Counted from the first letter of the stretch, positions 24,869 through 34,172 are shown. The stretch: 64,000 bases of DNA from Desulfobacteraceae bacterium (GCA_014237465.1 JABZFM010000010.1:60267-124266); one strand, 5' to 3'. Program-made: numbers and translations. Notes: generated by a model not told the origin, from the letters alone.

Positions 24869-26669
24869 AATGCCGGGTATTACGGGAAAAATTTTAAGAG
24901 TTAATCTCTTTGACCAAAACATTCAAGTTGAAGATACGCCGCCAGATATTGTCAAAAAATATTTGGGAGCCAGAGGATTCGGCATTTATTATCTGAATAA
25001 AGAAGTTGATCCGGCAGTTGATCCATTGGGACCGGAGAATAAATTGATATTTATGAACGGAACACTCGCCGGTTCATTAATTCCCGGTAACAACAAGATT
25101 AATTTAACGTTTAAGTCTCCTTTAACAAATACCTATTCATTTTCTTTATGCGGGGGCCACTGGGGACCGGAGTTAAAATTTGCCGGGTATGACGGATTGA
25201 TTATCGAAGGTAAATCCGAGAAGCCTGTTTATCTCTGGATTGATGATGAATCAGTTGAACTCAGACCGGCGGAGCAGCTCTGGGGTAACATTATCAGCGA
25301 ATGTGATCAAAACATTAAAAAGGAACTGGGCGGAGATACACAGATCCAGATTGCTGCCATCGGCCCTGCAGGAGAAAACTTAAACAAAATGTCATGTATT
25401 ACATCCGGCATTCATCGGGAATTTGGACGCGGTGGATGCGGTGCGGTAATGGGTTCAAAAAACCTGAAAGCCATCGCGATCCGTGGGACACAGGATATCT
25501 GTTTCCATGATGCAAACCGCATGAGAAAACTGGTAAAAAGATTTTATGGCCAGCTCAAAGCCAGTCCAAAAATTCAGGTTCGAAGAAATTACGGTACCCC
25601 GGAAATGGTGAAAGATATCAATGAACGAGGTCTCTGGTGCACCCGAAATTTTTCAGAAGGGTTTTTTGAAGACGGATTTAAATTAGAAGGTCCTCAAATG
25701 CGCAGGGATATCGTGGTGGGTGATGCCTCTTGTTTTGGGTGCCCTGTGGCCTGTGGCAAACGGAGTTACGTGGTTACGGAAAAATATGGTCCGATACGCA
25801 TCGAAGGGCCTGAGTTTGAAACCATCGGATTGCTTGGGCCTAATTGCGGTGTCGGTGACTGGGAGCATATTTTAAAGGCAACAAAGATTTGTGATGATTA
25901 TGGTTTTGACACCATGAATGCCGGTGGATGTGTGGCCCTGACAATGGAATGTTTTGAAAAAGGCATTATCGGCCTTAAGGACACAGATGGAGTCGAGTTG
26001 CGGTTTGGAAACGGTGAGGCACTGGTAAAGGTCCTTGAAATGATGGCACAGCGACAAGGAATAGGAGATATTTTAGCAGAAGGCATCAAATACGCTTCGG
26101 AAAAATTCGGTGCGCCTGAGCTGGGAATGCATTCCAAAGGCCAGGGATTAGCTGTCTATGACCCAAGGGGAATGAAGGGTATGGGACTGACCTATGCGAC
26201 TTCAACAAAGGGGGCGCACCATATGATGGCAACTACCATGGGCCCGGAAATTGTTCAAAACAATCGTCTGGAAACAAAAGGAAAGGCTGATTTGGTCAGG
26301 AATCAGCAGCTCAGTATGTGTATTGCTGATTCTATCGCAATCTGTTCAACGCTTCGAGCGGGAATGAATTTGCAGGATCTGGTGGATGGTTTTAATGCGG
26401 TGACCGGTCTTAACATGGATGAACAATCATTCAATCAAACGGCTGAAAGAATAATTAATTTAGAACGCCTGTACAATGGGACGCTCGGTTTTTCCAGAAA
26501 AGACGACACACTGCCCAAACGATTTTTAAAAGAACCAATGATTAAAGGTGAAAGTGCGGGCGAAACCGTGGACTTGGATACAATGTTAGATGAATACTAC
26601 GATGCCATGGGATGGACCGATGACGGGTTGCCTACACAGGAAAAGCTTGCGGAACTGCAACTTATCTAG
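24861..26669 (+). CDS. Aldehyde:ferredoxin oxidoreductase (tungstopterin enzyme)
   Basis: 602 residues from ATG 24861, chosen for the GGGGAGG 8 bases upstream; a TTG 33 bp earlier would add an unlikely 11 residues. The N-terminal domain has GARGFGIYYLNKEVDP and the pterin-binding GRGGCGAVMGSKNLKAIAIRG. The [4Fe-4S] ligands are visible in CFGCPVACGK with a further Cys near the C-terminus (SMCIADSIAICS). The family oxidises aldehydes to acids, or the reverse, with low-potential ferredoxin using a tungsten bis-pterin centre. Together with the polyferredoxin it may dispose of aldehydes or reduce acids; the adjacent glycine-cleavage genes hint at amino-acid or glyoxylate metabolism, but this is only inferred. 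Confidence 0.88.
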   Translation: MTKMPGITGKILRVNLFDQNIQVEDTPPDIVKKYLGARGFGIYYLNKEVDPAVDPLGPENKLIFMNGTLAGSLIPGNNKINLTFKSPLTNTYSFSLCGGHWGPELKFAGYDGLIIEGKSEKPVYLWIDDESVELRPAEQLWGNIISECDQNIKKELGGDTQIQIAAIGPAGENLNKMSCITSGIHREFGRGGCGAVMGSKNLKAIAIRGTQDICFHDANRMRKLVKRFYGQLKASPKIQVRRNYGTPEMVKDINERGLWCTRNFSEGFFEDGFKLEGPQMRRDIVVGDASCFGCPVACGKRSYVVTEKYGPIRIEGPEFETIGLLGPNCGVGDWEHILKATKICDDYGFDTMNAGGCVALTMECFEKGIIGLKDTDGVELRFGNGEALVKVLEMMAQRQGIGDILAEGIKYASEKFGAPELGMHSKGQGLAVYDPRGMKGMGLTYATSTKGAHHMMATTMGPEIVQNNRLETKGKADLVRNQQLSMCIADSIAICSTLRAGMNLQDLVDGFNAVTGLNMDEQSFNQTAERIINLERLYNGTLGFSRKDDTLPKRFLKEPMIKGESAGETVDLDTMLDEYYDAMGWTDDGLPTQEKLAELQLI

Positions 26670-26694
26670 ACTGTGAAATAATTAGGAGTTTTTT

Positions 26695-28128
26695 ATGGCA
26701 GTTAAAATAGTAATATTGGGCGCCGGTCCGGGAGGGTATGTGGCAGCGGTTCGGGCATCAAAAATGGGCGCTGAAGTCACATTAATAGAAGCCGACCATG
26801 TAGGCGGCACGTGCTTAAACCGCGGGTGTATCCCGTCCAAAGTAATGAAAACCACTGCAGAAATGCTCAATCATTATAAACGGTCAAAGGAATTTGGGGT
26901 TGCCATCGCTGGAGACGCACATCTGGACATGAAAGGTCTGATGACTCGTAAAGAGACCGTGGTTCAAACACAGGCCAAAGGAATTTTAAACCTGTTGGCG
27001 AATAACAAAATTGAATATTTGCGAGGTAAGGGGAAAATTACAGCTTCCCACAGGATTGAAGCCCAGATGCAAGATGGCGGCATTCGGGAACTGGTTTACG
27101 ATAAACTCATTCTTGCGACCGGATCTGAACCTTATGAAATTCCATCGATTCCGTTTGATGGACAAAAAGTTCTATCCAGCAGTCATGTTCTGGAATTGTC
27201 CGATGTGCCGAAATCTCTGGTGATTGTCGGTGGGGGCGTTATTGGCTGTGAATTTGCGTTTATTTTTTCTTCGTTCGGTACTCAGGTTACTATGGTGGAA
27301 GGTCTACAGCGCCTGCTGCCCCTTCCTTCCATAGATGAGGATTGTTCCAGAACCATCGCAAGGGAGATGAAAAAGCGAAAGATAAAAATTGTTTTAAACC
27401 GGACTGTGGAATCCGTGGAAAATCACAATGAACATCTAAGGCTTTCCATTGGCAAGTCTCCTTTTTCAGATACTCAAAACGATGAAACCATTCCGTCTCA
27501 AATCATTGAAGCAGAAAAAGTGTTGATCTGTGTGGGTCGAAAACCAAACACAGAAGGAATAGGCCTGAAAAGAGCAGGCGTTGCGCTCGATCAAAAAGGA
27601 TGGATTATTGCAAATGATAAAATGGAAACAAATGTTGATGACATTTTTGCCATTGGCGATGTGCTCGGGCCTGAAAAAATAATGCTTGCCCATGTCGCCT
27701 CATCTGAGGGTATCGTGGCGGTTGAAAATGCCATGGGAGGAGACCGGTGTATGAAATACGATACAGTCCCAGGAGCGATTTTTACCATCCCTGAGGTCGC
27801 GAATGTCGGTCTTACCGAAGCGCAGGCAAAGGAATCATACGGTGCTGTCAGGGCAGACAGCGTTCTTTTTCGGCACATCGGAAAAGCCCACGTTATCGGT
27901 GAAATTGCCGGGCAGGTGAAAATAATTTCAGAACAGGACAGCGGAAAAATACTGGGAGTTCATATTGTGGGGCCCCATGCGACGGATTTGATAGCAGAAG
28001 GTACGCTCGCGGTCCAAAAAGGATGCACAGTAAAAGAGTTGGCGGAAACCATACACGCCCATCCGACATTATCGGAAGCTATGATGGAAACTGCTATGAA
28101 GTCTTCAGGCATGGAGATACATGGATAG
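26695..28128 (+). CDS. lpdA: Dihydrolipoamide dehydrogenase (glycine cleavage L protein)
   Basis: 477 residues with an N-terminal FAD-binding motif (GAGPGGYVAA) and the redox-active disulfide CLNRGC (Cys40, Cys45). The NAD-binding GGGVIGCEFAFIF, the second FAD motif FAIGDVLGPEKIMLAHVA and the C-terminal catalytic His-Glu region (HAHPTLSEAMME) are all present. It reoxidises the lipoyl arm of GcvH with NAD. It sits 25 bp after AOR and 19 bp before gcvT, so it is most likely the L protein of this glycine cleavage system. AGGAG precedes the ATG. Confidence 0.92.
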   Translation: MAVKIVILGAGPGGYVAAVRASKMGAEVTLIEADHVGGTCLNRGCIPSKVMKTTAEMLNHYKRSKEFGVAIAGDAHLDMKGLMTRKETVVQTQAKGILNLLANNKIEYLRGKGKITASHRIEAQMQDGGIRELVYDKLILATGSEPYEIPSIPFDGQKVLSSSHVLELSDVPKSLVIVGGGVIGCEFAFIFSSFGTQVTMVEGLQRLLPLPSIDEDCSRTIAREMKKRKIKIVLNRTVESVENHNEHLRLSIGKSPFSDTQNDETIPSQIIEAEKVLICVGRKPNTEGIGLKRAGVALDQKGWIIANDKMETNVDDIFAIGDVLGPEKIMLAHVASSEGIVAVENAMGGDRCMKYDTVPGAIFTIPEVANVGLTEAQAKESYGAVRADSVLFRHIGKAHVIGEIAGQVKIISEQDSGKILGVHIVGPHATDLIAEGTLAVQKGCTVKELAETIHAHPTLSEAMMETAMKSSGMEIHG

Positions 28129-28147
28129 TTGAATTAGGAGAAGATAA

Positions 28148-29428
28148 ATGACAACAGAATCAAAAAAAACGCCGCTTTATGACTGGCATACGGCACAGGG
28201 AGCCAATATGGCCTTGTTTGGCGGATATACAATGCCTTTGTGGTATCCTGCAGGCATCAAGACCGAACATTTATCTGTCATCACCCATGCAGGTATTTTT
28301 GATACCAGCCATATGGCGGTGGTGACGATCACCGGCAGTGGTGCCTTTAGCCTCTTGCAGAAATGCTTTTCAAAGGACCTGGAGGCCTGCATCGGTCAGA
28401 AAAAGGCTCCTTTATCTTCGGGCAGAAGTGTTTATGGGGTTTTCTTGAATGATAAGGGAGAGGTCATTGATGATGCTGTCTTGTCGAAGATCGCTGAAAA
28501 TCATTACATGGTAGTGGTCAATGCGGGCATGGGAAATTTAATCTCTCAACTTCTAATGGATAATAATGAGGCAGATGATGTGGTCATTATTGATTTAACC
28601 GATCAGTTGGGTAAAATGGATGTGCAGGGACCGCTTTCTACCAAAATATTAAACCATGTCATAAAAGATGCGGATAAAATTTTTAACCGGTTTCCATATT
28701 TTTCATTTAAAGGGCATTTTGATGCAGGCGTTCCATGTGAAGAACCAGTGCTGCTTAATGATGGAACACCTGTTCTGCTCTCACGTACCGGGTACACCGG
28801 AGAATTCGGATTCGAGATTTTCGTCGAAAAAGAGCACACTGTCAAGCTATGGGAATTAATTCTGGATGCGGGCAGTTCCACGGGGTTCATTCCGTGCGGC
28901 CTTGCAGCAAGGGATTCTTTACGGGCCGGTGCCGGGTTGCCCCTTTCTCACCAGGATGTTGGGCCATGGCTTTTTTGCAATAATCCCTGGACATTTGTGC
29001 TTCCCTATAACAAAGATCAATCCGGATTCTCCAAAAAATTTACAGGTGATCAGGCACTGTTATTACAAGAAGATGCTGAATTTACCTATGCATTTGTCGG
29101 TTTTGATCCGAGAAAAATAGCCACAGAAGACGCTGATGTGTATCTGAATGTGGATGAGAATGAATCCATTGGAAAGATACTGACCTGTGCCACCGATATG
29201 GCTGTGGGCAGACATGAGGAAAAAATCTTCAGCCTTGCCAGCCCAAATCGCCCTGAAAACTTTAAGCCCAGAGGGCTCAGTTGTGGATTTATAAAGGTAA
29301 ATACCCCTTTGATTGAAGGACAATCCTTAATTATCAAAGATGACCGGCGAAAAATAAAAGTAGTGGTGACGAACGATATTCGACCGGATCGCACTGCGCG
29401 TCGCCCTATCAAAGAAATGTTGTCATAA
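28148..29428 (+). CDS. gcvT: Aminomethyltransferase (glycine cleavage T protein)
   Basis: 426 residues. It transfers the methylene group from aminomethyl-GcvH to tetrahydrofolate and releases ammonia. The family signature is clear: FGGYTMPLWYPAGIKTEHLS, HAGIFDTSHMAVVTITG (with the conserved Asp), LSRTGYTGEFGFEIFV and AARDSLRAGAGLPLSHQD. It is about 60 residues longer than E. coli GcvT, with the extra length mostly in the C-terminal third, where conservation with classic GcvT is weaker. A family A repeat follows 5 bp after the stop and separates it from gcvH. Confidence 0.88.
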   Translation: MTTESKKTPLYDWHTAQGANMALFGGYTMPLWYPAGIKTEHLSVITHAGIFDTSHMAVVTITGSGAFSLLQKCFSKDLEACIGQKKAPLSSGRSVYGVFLNDKGEVIDDAVLSKIAENHYMVVVNAGMGNLISQLLMDNNEADDVVIIDLTDQLGKMDVQGPLSTKILNHVIKDADKIFNRFPYFSFKGHFDAGVPCEEPVLLNDGTPVLLSRTGYTGEFGFEIFVEKEHTVKLWELILDAGSSTGFIPCGLAARDSLRAGAGLPLSHQDVGPWLFCNNPWTFVLPYNKDQSGFSKKFTGDQALLLQEDAEFTYAFVGFDPRKIATEDADVYLNVDENESIGKILTCATDMAVGRHEEKIFSLASPNRPENFKPRGLSCGFIKVNTPLIEGQSLIIKDDRRKIKVVVTNDIRPDRTARRPIKEMLS

Positions 29429-29433
29429 AGGAG

Positions 29434-29598
29434 GATGGCTTCGTAAAAAGTCCAAATTCTGCGTTGCGCTGCATCCTTCGTTTCTTCAAAGTACGAAAAG
29501 TACGTATCATCACTCAGGATTTGCGCGCCTTGCCAATTTTATAATATTGGTGGAACTTTTTTCTTTGCCATCTAAATCTGACTTTTTACCAGTTTGTT
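29434..29598. repeat. Dispersed palindromic element, family A, copy 2
   Basis: TCGTAAAAAGTC at 29441-29452 pairs with GACTTTTTACCA at 29580-29591 (one mismatch). About 76 bases from 29457 are identical to copy 1 at 14173; the right part has diverged and contains an extra ATAATATTGG segment. It lies between gcvT and gcvH, directly before the AAGGAGG of gcvH. Confidence 0.85.
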
Positions 29599-29612
29599 AA
29601 GGAGGAATAAAA

Positions 29613-30017
29613 ATGAAAGAAATTAATGAACTCGAATTACCGGAGGATGTTCGTTATTCAAAAGACCATGAATGGGCCAAGTCCGATGGGGAAACAATAA
29701 GAATCGGTGTTGATGACTATGCCCAGGACCAGCTTGGCGATATTGTATTTGTGGAAATGCCGGAGGTCGGTGACAAGTTTGGCAAAGACGACGTTTTTGG
29801 CTCCATAGAATCGGTCAAGGCTGTTGCGGATCTGTTTATGCCCGTTGGCGGAGAGGTCACGGCAATAAATACGGATCTGGAAGACGCACCGGAACTGGTA
29901 AATCAAAGTCCTTATGGGGATGGATGGATGATCGAGATCAAAGTGGATAATTCTTCAGATTTGGAAGATCTTATGACCAAAGAAGCTTATCTTGCCGTAT
30001 TACAGGGGAGTGAATAA
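29613..30017 (+). CDS. gcvH: Glycine cleavage H protein
   Basis: 134-residue carrier of the lipoyl group. The lipoylation site is in FGSIESVKAVADLFMP (Lys69). The start DVRYSKDHEWAK and the segment DYAQDQLGDIVFVEMPEVGD are diagnostic. The ribosome-binding site AAGGAGG lies 9 bases before ATG. Its TAA overlaps the gcvPA ATG by one base. LipB and LipA, which lipoylate it, are encoded downstream in the same direction. Confidence 0.95.
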   Translation: MKEINELELPEDVRYSKDHEWAKSDGETIRIGVDDYAQDQLGDIVFVEMPEVGDKFGKDDVFGSIESVKAVADLFMPVGGEVTAINTDLEDAPELVNQSPYGDGWMIEIKVDNSSDLEDLMTKEAYLAVLQGSE

Positions 30018-31348
30018 TGCGTTATTTGCCTCATACACAGGAAGAAATAAACGATATGCTTGGGGTAGTCGGCGTGTCATCACTGGATGACCTGTTTAAG
30101 CCGATACCTGATGATTGCTGCCGAAGCAATGAATTGAGCTTTCCAGGACCCATGAGCGAGTGGGAGCTAAATGCACACATGGATTCTCTTTCCAATGATA
30201 TATCAGCGGACCCTGATTTTAAGATATATTTAGGGGCCGGCAGTTATGAACACTATATTCCATCATTTATTCCTTACCTTGTGGGACGGTCCGAGTTTGC
30301 AACTGCATATACTCCTTATCAGCCGGAAATCAGCCAGGGGACACTTCAGGCAATTTATGAATATCAGACCTTAACAGCACGGTTGCTTGGAATGGATATT
30401 TCCAATGCATCACTCTACGATGGCGCCATGGCCCTGGCAGAAGCAATGTTGATGGCTGTGCGGGTAACAAGGCGCAAAAAAATTGCTGTGTCAAATTTAA
30501 TTCATCCCCATTACCGACGTGTTCTGCAAACCTATTTTGCCCCAACCGATTATGAAATCATTGAACTAAATGGCAAAGGGAACGGCCAAACGGAATTAGA
30601 GGCAATAGACGGAATGGATGACCTGGCGGCGGTGGCAGTGCAATCACCTAATTTTTTTGGGTGTGTTGAAGATTTACAGAGCATTGCCGAAAAGGCTCAT
30701 GCTCAAAAAGCGCTTCTGGTGACATGTTTTTCAGAAGCGTTGGCTTACGGACTTTTCAAAAATCCCGGGAGTCTGGGGGCTGATATTGCTTGTGGTGAAG
30801 GGCAAAGCCTTGGGATTCCCCGATCATACGGCGGACCAGGGCTGGGAATTCTTGCATGCAAGGATAAATTTATGAGAAATATTCCCGGACGACTGGTAGG
30901 CCAAACCAAGGATCTTAATGGTCGCCGCGGTTTTGTGTTAACGCTGGCAACCCGGGAGCAGCACATCCGTCGTGAAAAAGCCACATCAAACATCTGTACG
31001 AATAATAGTCTCTGCGCCGTGACTGCGGCTATGTACATGGCAACACTTGGGAACAAAGGGATGCAGGCACTGTCCCGGTTGAATTATAATAAAACAGAAT
31101 ATTTAAAGCAGTCCCTTAAAAATGCAGGTGCAAACATTCCATTTGAGAGCCCAACATTTAATGAATTCGTTGTGGAATTTCCTTTAGGATTTGAAAAAAA
31201 ATATAAAGGCCTGCTGGATCGGAAAATTATCGCCGGGCTGTCTCTTGAGCCTTATTATCCTGAATATAAGAGTCACTATCTTTTGGCGGTAACGGAAACA
31301 AAGACCAGAAAAGATTTAGATGCTTTTGTGAAAGAGGTGGTATCATGA
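30017..31348 (+). CDS. gcvPA: Glycine decarboxylase P protein, subunit 1
   Basis: 443 residues, the N-terminal half of the glycine decarboxylase split as in many anaerobes and Gram-positives. Diagnostic segments are MRYLPHTQEEINDML, FLGAGSYEHYIPS-like IYLGAGSYEHYIP, TPYQPEISQGTLQAIYEYQT and GGPGLGILACKDKFMRNIPG. It lacks the PLP lysine, which is on subunit 2. It overlaps gcvPB by 4 bp. With subunit 2 it decarboxylates glycine and loads the aminomethyl group on lipoyl-GcvH. Confidence 0.95.
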   Translation: MRYLPHTQEEINDMLGVVGVSSLDDLFKPIPDDCCRSNELSFPGPMSEWELNAHMDSLSNDISADPDFKIYLGAGSYEHYIPSFIPYLVGRSEFATAYTPYQPEISQGTLQAIYEYQTLTARLLGMDISNASLYDGAMALAEAMLMAVRVTRRKKIAVSNLIHPHYRRVLQTYFAPTDYEIIELNGKGNGQTELEAIDGMDDLAAVAVQSPNFFGCVEDLQSIAEKAHAQKALLVTCFSEALAYGLFKNPGSLGADIACGEGQSLGIPRSYGGPGLGILACKDKFMRNIPGRLVGQTKDLNGRRGFVLTLATREQHIRREKATSNICTNNSLCAVTAAMYMATLGNKGMQALSRLNYNKTEYLKQSLKNAGANIPFESPTFNEFVVEFPLGFEKKYKGLLDRKIIAGLSLEPYYPEYKSHYLLAVTETKTRKDLDAFVKEVVS

Positions 31349-32808
31349 ATGATAACATAAAACAGGGTGCAACAGGCCTTATAATGAATGAACCGCTTTT
31401 GTGGGAAAAGGGGAAAAAAGGCAGGATCGGCTTTTCACTCCCTGAAGCGGATGTGGATGCTTATCCATTGGATGAAAGCCTGGTTGGCCACGGACCGGAT
31501 TTTCCAGATCTTTCCGAAGTCGATGTCGTGCGTCATTATACCTGTCTTTCACAATGGAATTTTGGTGTTGATACGGGTATGTATCCCTTAGGGTCGTGTA
31601 CCATGAAGTATAATCCCAAGACCAATGAGCGGCAGGCCGCATTGCCGGGGTTTGCAAACGCGCATCCCCTTCTCCCGCAGGAAATGGCACAGGGTGTACT
31701 GAAGATGATATATGACCTGGAGCGATGCCTGGCAGACATTACGGGCCTGGATGCGGTAACTGTCCAGCCGACAGCCGGCGCTCATGGTGAACTTTGTGGG
31801 ATGCTTATTTTTGATTCGTATCATAAGAGCAGAGGGGAAAAACGGTCTAAAATTATTGTCCCGGATACGGCACATGGAACGAATCCCGCCAGCGCAGCAC
31901 TTTGCGAAATGAAACCTGTGGCGGTAAAATCAAATGAAAATGGTATTTTAGAACCGGAACGTATTGCAGCAATTATGGATGAAGATACTGCGGGAATAAT
32001 GGTTACCAATCCAAACACCTTGGGGTTATTTGAGGAAAATATCAAAGCCATCGCTGGTATCGTTCATGGGAAAGGCGGATTGGTCTATGGTGATGGGGCG
32101 AACATGAACGCGGTCATGGGAATCGTTGATATGGGCAGGATTGGTATAGATGTGCTTCATCTCAATTTACACAAAACATTTTCCACCCCCCATGGCGGTG
32201 GCGGGCCCGGTACAGGGCCTGTATGTGTTAAAAAGCATCTGGAGCCATTTTTGCCCATCCCCCGGGTAATCAAGCAAGACGAAATGTATGCGCTCAGAGA
32301 GGACTTTCCTCAAAGTATTGGCCGGCTTCATGCGTTTTACGGAAACGTAGGCGTCATGTTAAAAGCATACAGTTATATTCTGAGTATGGGTCCGGAAAAT
32401 CTTAAAAAAGTAAGCCAGCTGGCGGTTTTGAATGCGAATTACATTAAAGAAAAGCTGAAAAGTACTTTTCATCTGGCTTACGACAGGCCCTGCATGCATG
32501 AATGCGTGTTCTCCGATAAAATCCAGCAGGCTAATAAAATATCCACACTGGATGTTGCCAAACGTCTTATGGACTATGGCTTCCATCCGCCGACGATTTA
32601 TTTTCCACTGGTAGTTAATGGGGCAATTATGGTGGAACCCACGGAAACAGAATGCAGGGAAGATATTGACCGGTTTATTGAAGCCATGAAAGCCGTTGCC
32701 AAAGAAGCTGAACAAAATCCGGATTTGCTTCGCAACGCACCTGTCACACCTAAATTAAATCGCCTGGATGAAACTTCGGCTGCACGTAAACCTTGTTTAA
32801 CGGGATAA
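31345..32808 (+). CDS. gcvPB: Glycine decarboxylase P protein, subunit 2
   Basis: 487 residues, the C-terminal, PLP-binding half. The PLP lysine is in HLNLHKTFSTPHGGGGPG (Lys277). Other signatures: YPLGSCTMKYNPK, QPTAGAHGELCGML and DTAHGTNPASAA. Start by a 4-bp overlap (ATGA) with gcvPA ensures stoichiometric translation. The C-terminus ends without unusual features. The following gap of about 250 bp holds a REP-like pair. Confidence 0.95.
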   Translation: MNDNIKQGATGLIMNEPLLWEKGKKGRIGFSLPEADVDAYPLDESLVGHGPDFPDLSEVDVVRHYTCLSQWNFGVDTGMYPLGSCTMKYNPKTNERQAALPGFANAHPLLPQEMAQGVLKMIYDLERCLADITGLDAVTVQPTAGAHGELCGMLIFDSYHKSRGEKRSKIIVPDTAHGTNPASAALCEMKPVAVKSNENGILEPERIAAIMDEDTAGIMVTNPNTLGLFEENIKAIAGIVHGKGGLVYGDGANMNAVMGIVDMGRIGIDVLHLNLHKTFSTPHGGGGPGTGPVCVKKHLEPFLPIPRVIKQDEMYALREDFPQSIGRLHAFYGNVGVMLKAYSYILSMGPENLKKVSQLAVLNANYIKEKLKSTFHLAYDRPCMHECVFSDKIQQANKISTLDVAKRLMDYGFHPPTIYFPLVVNGAIMVEPTETECREDIDRFIEAMKAVAKEAEQNPDLLRNAPVTPKLNRLDETSAARKPCLTG

Positions 32809-32867
32809 TAACAATCAGGTTAGATAACATTTTAATAAACCTGGGTAAAACGTTGATCCAGTATCTG

Positions 32868-32974
32868 GGGGGGGATAAACCCCGCCACTACGATATTTAT
32901 CATAAAACGATGTAGCGGAGGTCTTTAGACCTCCATTTGTAACGGACTTATGGAAGGCTAAAGCCTTCCGCTAC
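32868..32974. repeat. REP-like element between gcvPB and lipB
   Basis: Two perfect dyads, GGAGGTC/GACCTCC (32917-32934) and GGAAGGCT/AGCCTTCC (32952-32969), lie inside an outer pair ATGTAGCGGA (32910-32919) and TCCGCTACAT (32967-32976). The left part GGGGATAAACCCCGCC repeats the sequence seen at 6341. The structure is that of a bacterial interspersed mosaic element. Confidence 0.7.
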
Positions 32975-33055
32975 ATTGAGTTATATGTGAAATGACATAT
33001 TATAGCCCAGACTTATTGAGAAATTATCAGGTAAGTAAACGGACAAGTTGAAAAA

Positions 33056-33958
33056 ATGTTTTCATACGATTCACAACGGACAGGTTCAGAAAAAAGCTTT
33101 TTGAACGTAGAATTATCTATGATGGGGTATGGGGCAGCCCAAGATCTGCAAAAAAATATTGTTGCGGCGCGAAGGGAAAAAATTATCAACAACGACGTTG
33201 TCCTATGGCTTGAGCATTCACCTGTATTTACATACGGGAGACATGGAGGGATTGACAATCTACAAATGGATCCGCTTTTACTGGAAAAAAGAGGCATTTT
33301 TGTTGAGCAGTCCGAAAGAGGAGGGAACATTACCTTTCACGGACCTGGCCAACTTGTTGTTTACCCGATCATTGACTTGGAAGAAGCACGGTTAGATGTC
33401 CCAGGATATGTACGAATGCTTGAAGAAGTAATGATATTAACGGCAGAAGACTTTAATGTCGAAATTCAACGTCGACAGGGTAGTCCCGGGGTTTGGGTGG
33501 GCAACCGTAAAATCGGGAGTATCGGTATCGCCATTCAAAAAGGGATTTCTTTCCATGGGATGGCGCTCAACGTTAATCTTGACCTGACGCCATTTGAATG
33601 GATTCATCCCTGCGGTCTTACAAACATAACCATGTCATCCCTTGAAAAGGAACTATCAAAAGAAGTTGAATTAGAAAAAGTAAGGGAAAGGGCGCAGGCG
33701 CACATGGCTTCGATTTTTGAAAAAGATTTTGTAATGATCAGTAACGAGGAGGTATTAAAAACGGAAGAACATGGCCTGAGTAGCCCACTTATTGGTACAG
33801 TGGTGCACGAAAAGGTGGACATAGAGCTCCTTAATCATCGTCCGGTGGCGCATAACCGAATTATGAGGGAGTGGCGGAATCAGACGCAATCACCGAAAAC
33901 TCGGAGAAAGCTGCAATGCCGACAGACGCTTATTGATGGGAATATAACAGGTAGGTGA
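33056..33958 (+). CDS. lipB: Octanoyl-[acyl-carrier-protein]:protein octanoyltransferase
   Basis: 300 residues. LipB moves octanoate from ACP to the lipoyl lysine of GcvH. The family motifs are complete: FTYGRHGG, ERGGNITFHGPGQLVVYPI, GNRKIGSIGIAI (catalytic Lys152) and HPCGLTN (catalytic Cys186). The conserved domain ends at about residue 225. A further 75 residues resemble nothing known, and the last 31 codons run through a tRNA-like structure, so the normal stop may have been lost. No strong ribosome-binding site is seen before ATG 33056. Confidence 0.88.
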   Translation: MFSYDSQRTGSEKSFLNVELSMMGYGAAQDLQKNIVAARREKIINNDVVLWLEHSPVFTYGRHGGIDNLQMDPLLLEKRGIFVEQSERGGNITFHGPGQLVVYPIIDLEEARLDVPGYVRMLEEVMILTAEDFNVEIQRRQGSPGVWVGNRKIGSIGIAIQKGISFHGMALNVNLDLTPFEWIHPCGLTNITMSSLEKELSKEVELEKVRERAQAHMASIFEKDFVMISNEEVLKTEEHGLSSPLIGTVVHEKVDIELLNHRPVAHNRIMREWRNQTQSPKTRRKLQCRQTLIDGNITGR

Positions 33959-33991
33959 CTTATCGTGCAGGTTCAAATCCTGCATCCCTCA
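33865..33991 (+). other. Degenerate tRNA-like structure overlapping the lipB 3' end
   Basis: The 3' part is a complete T-arm and acceptor: GCAGG-TTCAAAT-CCTGC (33967-33983), then ATCCCTC and A. The 5' part is GAGGGAG-TG (33865-33873), pairing 6 of 7 with the 3' acceptor strand, followed by a D-arm GCG-GAATCAGA-CGC as in Leu-type tRNAs (TGGCGGAAT). The middle is about 40 bases too long and has no normal anticodon arm, though TCACC (33890-33894) can pair with GGTGA (33954-33958). The 3' end is ACA, not CCA. Probably a decayed or insertion-bearing tRNA-Leu; a functional unusual RNA is not excluded. Confidence 0.45.
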
Positions 33992-33996
33992 ACAAT

Positions 33997-34062
33997 ATGG
34001 GGCCGCTGTTCAATCAGCAATTCGCCTGAGTTTTCTGCTAATTTCTCACGCCGAGGCCCCAT
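33997..34062 (+). other. Hairpin after the tRNA-like structure
   Basis: ATGGGGCC (33997-34004) pairs perfectly with GGCCCCAT (34055-34062), enclosing a 50-nt loop with a small GCTG/CAGC stem. It starts five bases after the tRNA-like element and has no U-run, so it is not a standard terminator. The remaining 34063-34172 shows no gene. Confidence 0.4.
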
Positions 34063-34172
34063 TACAATTTCAATAAGGACATCTCTTCTACCCTCAAAAA
34101 GAAAAGCACTGGGGCTGCTGCTTGAGATCCTTTGTCAATAATGGGTGAGAGGATTAACTTTATTTAAAGATT

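Noticed and set aside
33865..33991. A functional tRNA-Leu
   Set aside because: No 7-nt anticodon loop, about 40 extra bases and no CCA; recorded instead as a degenerate tRNA-like structure.
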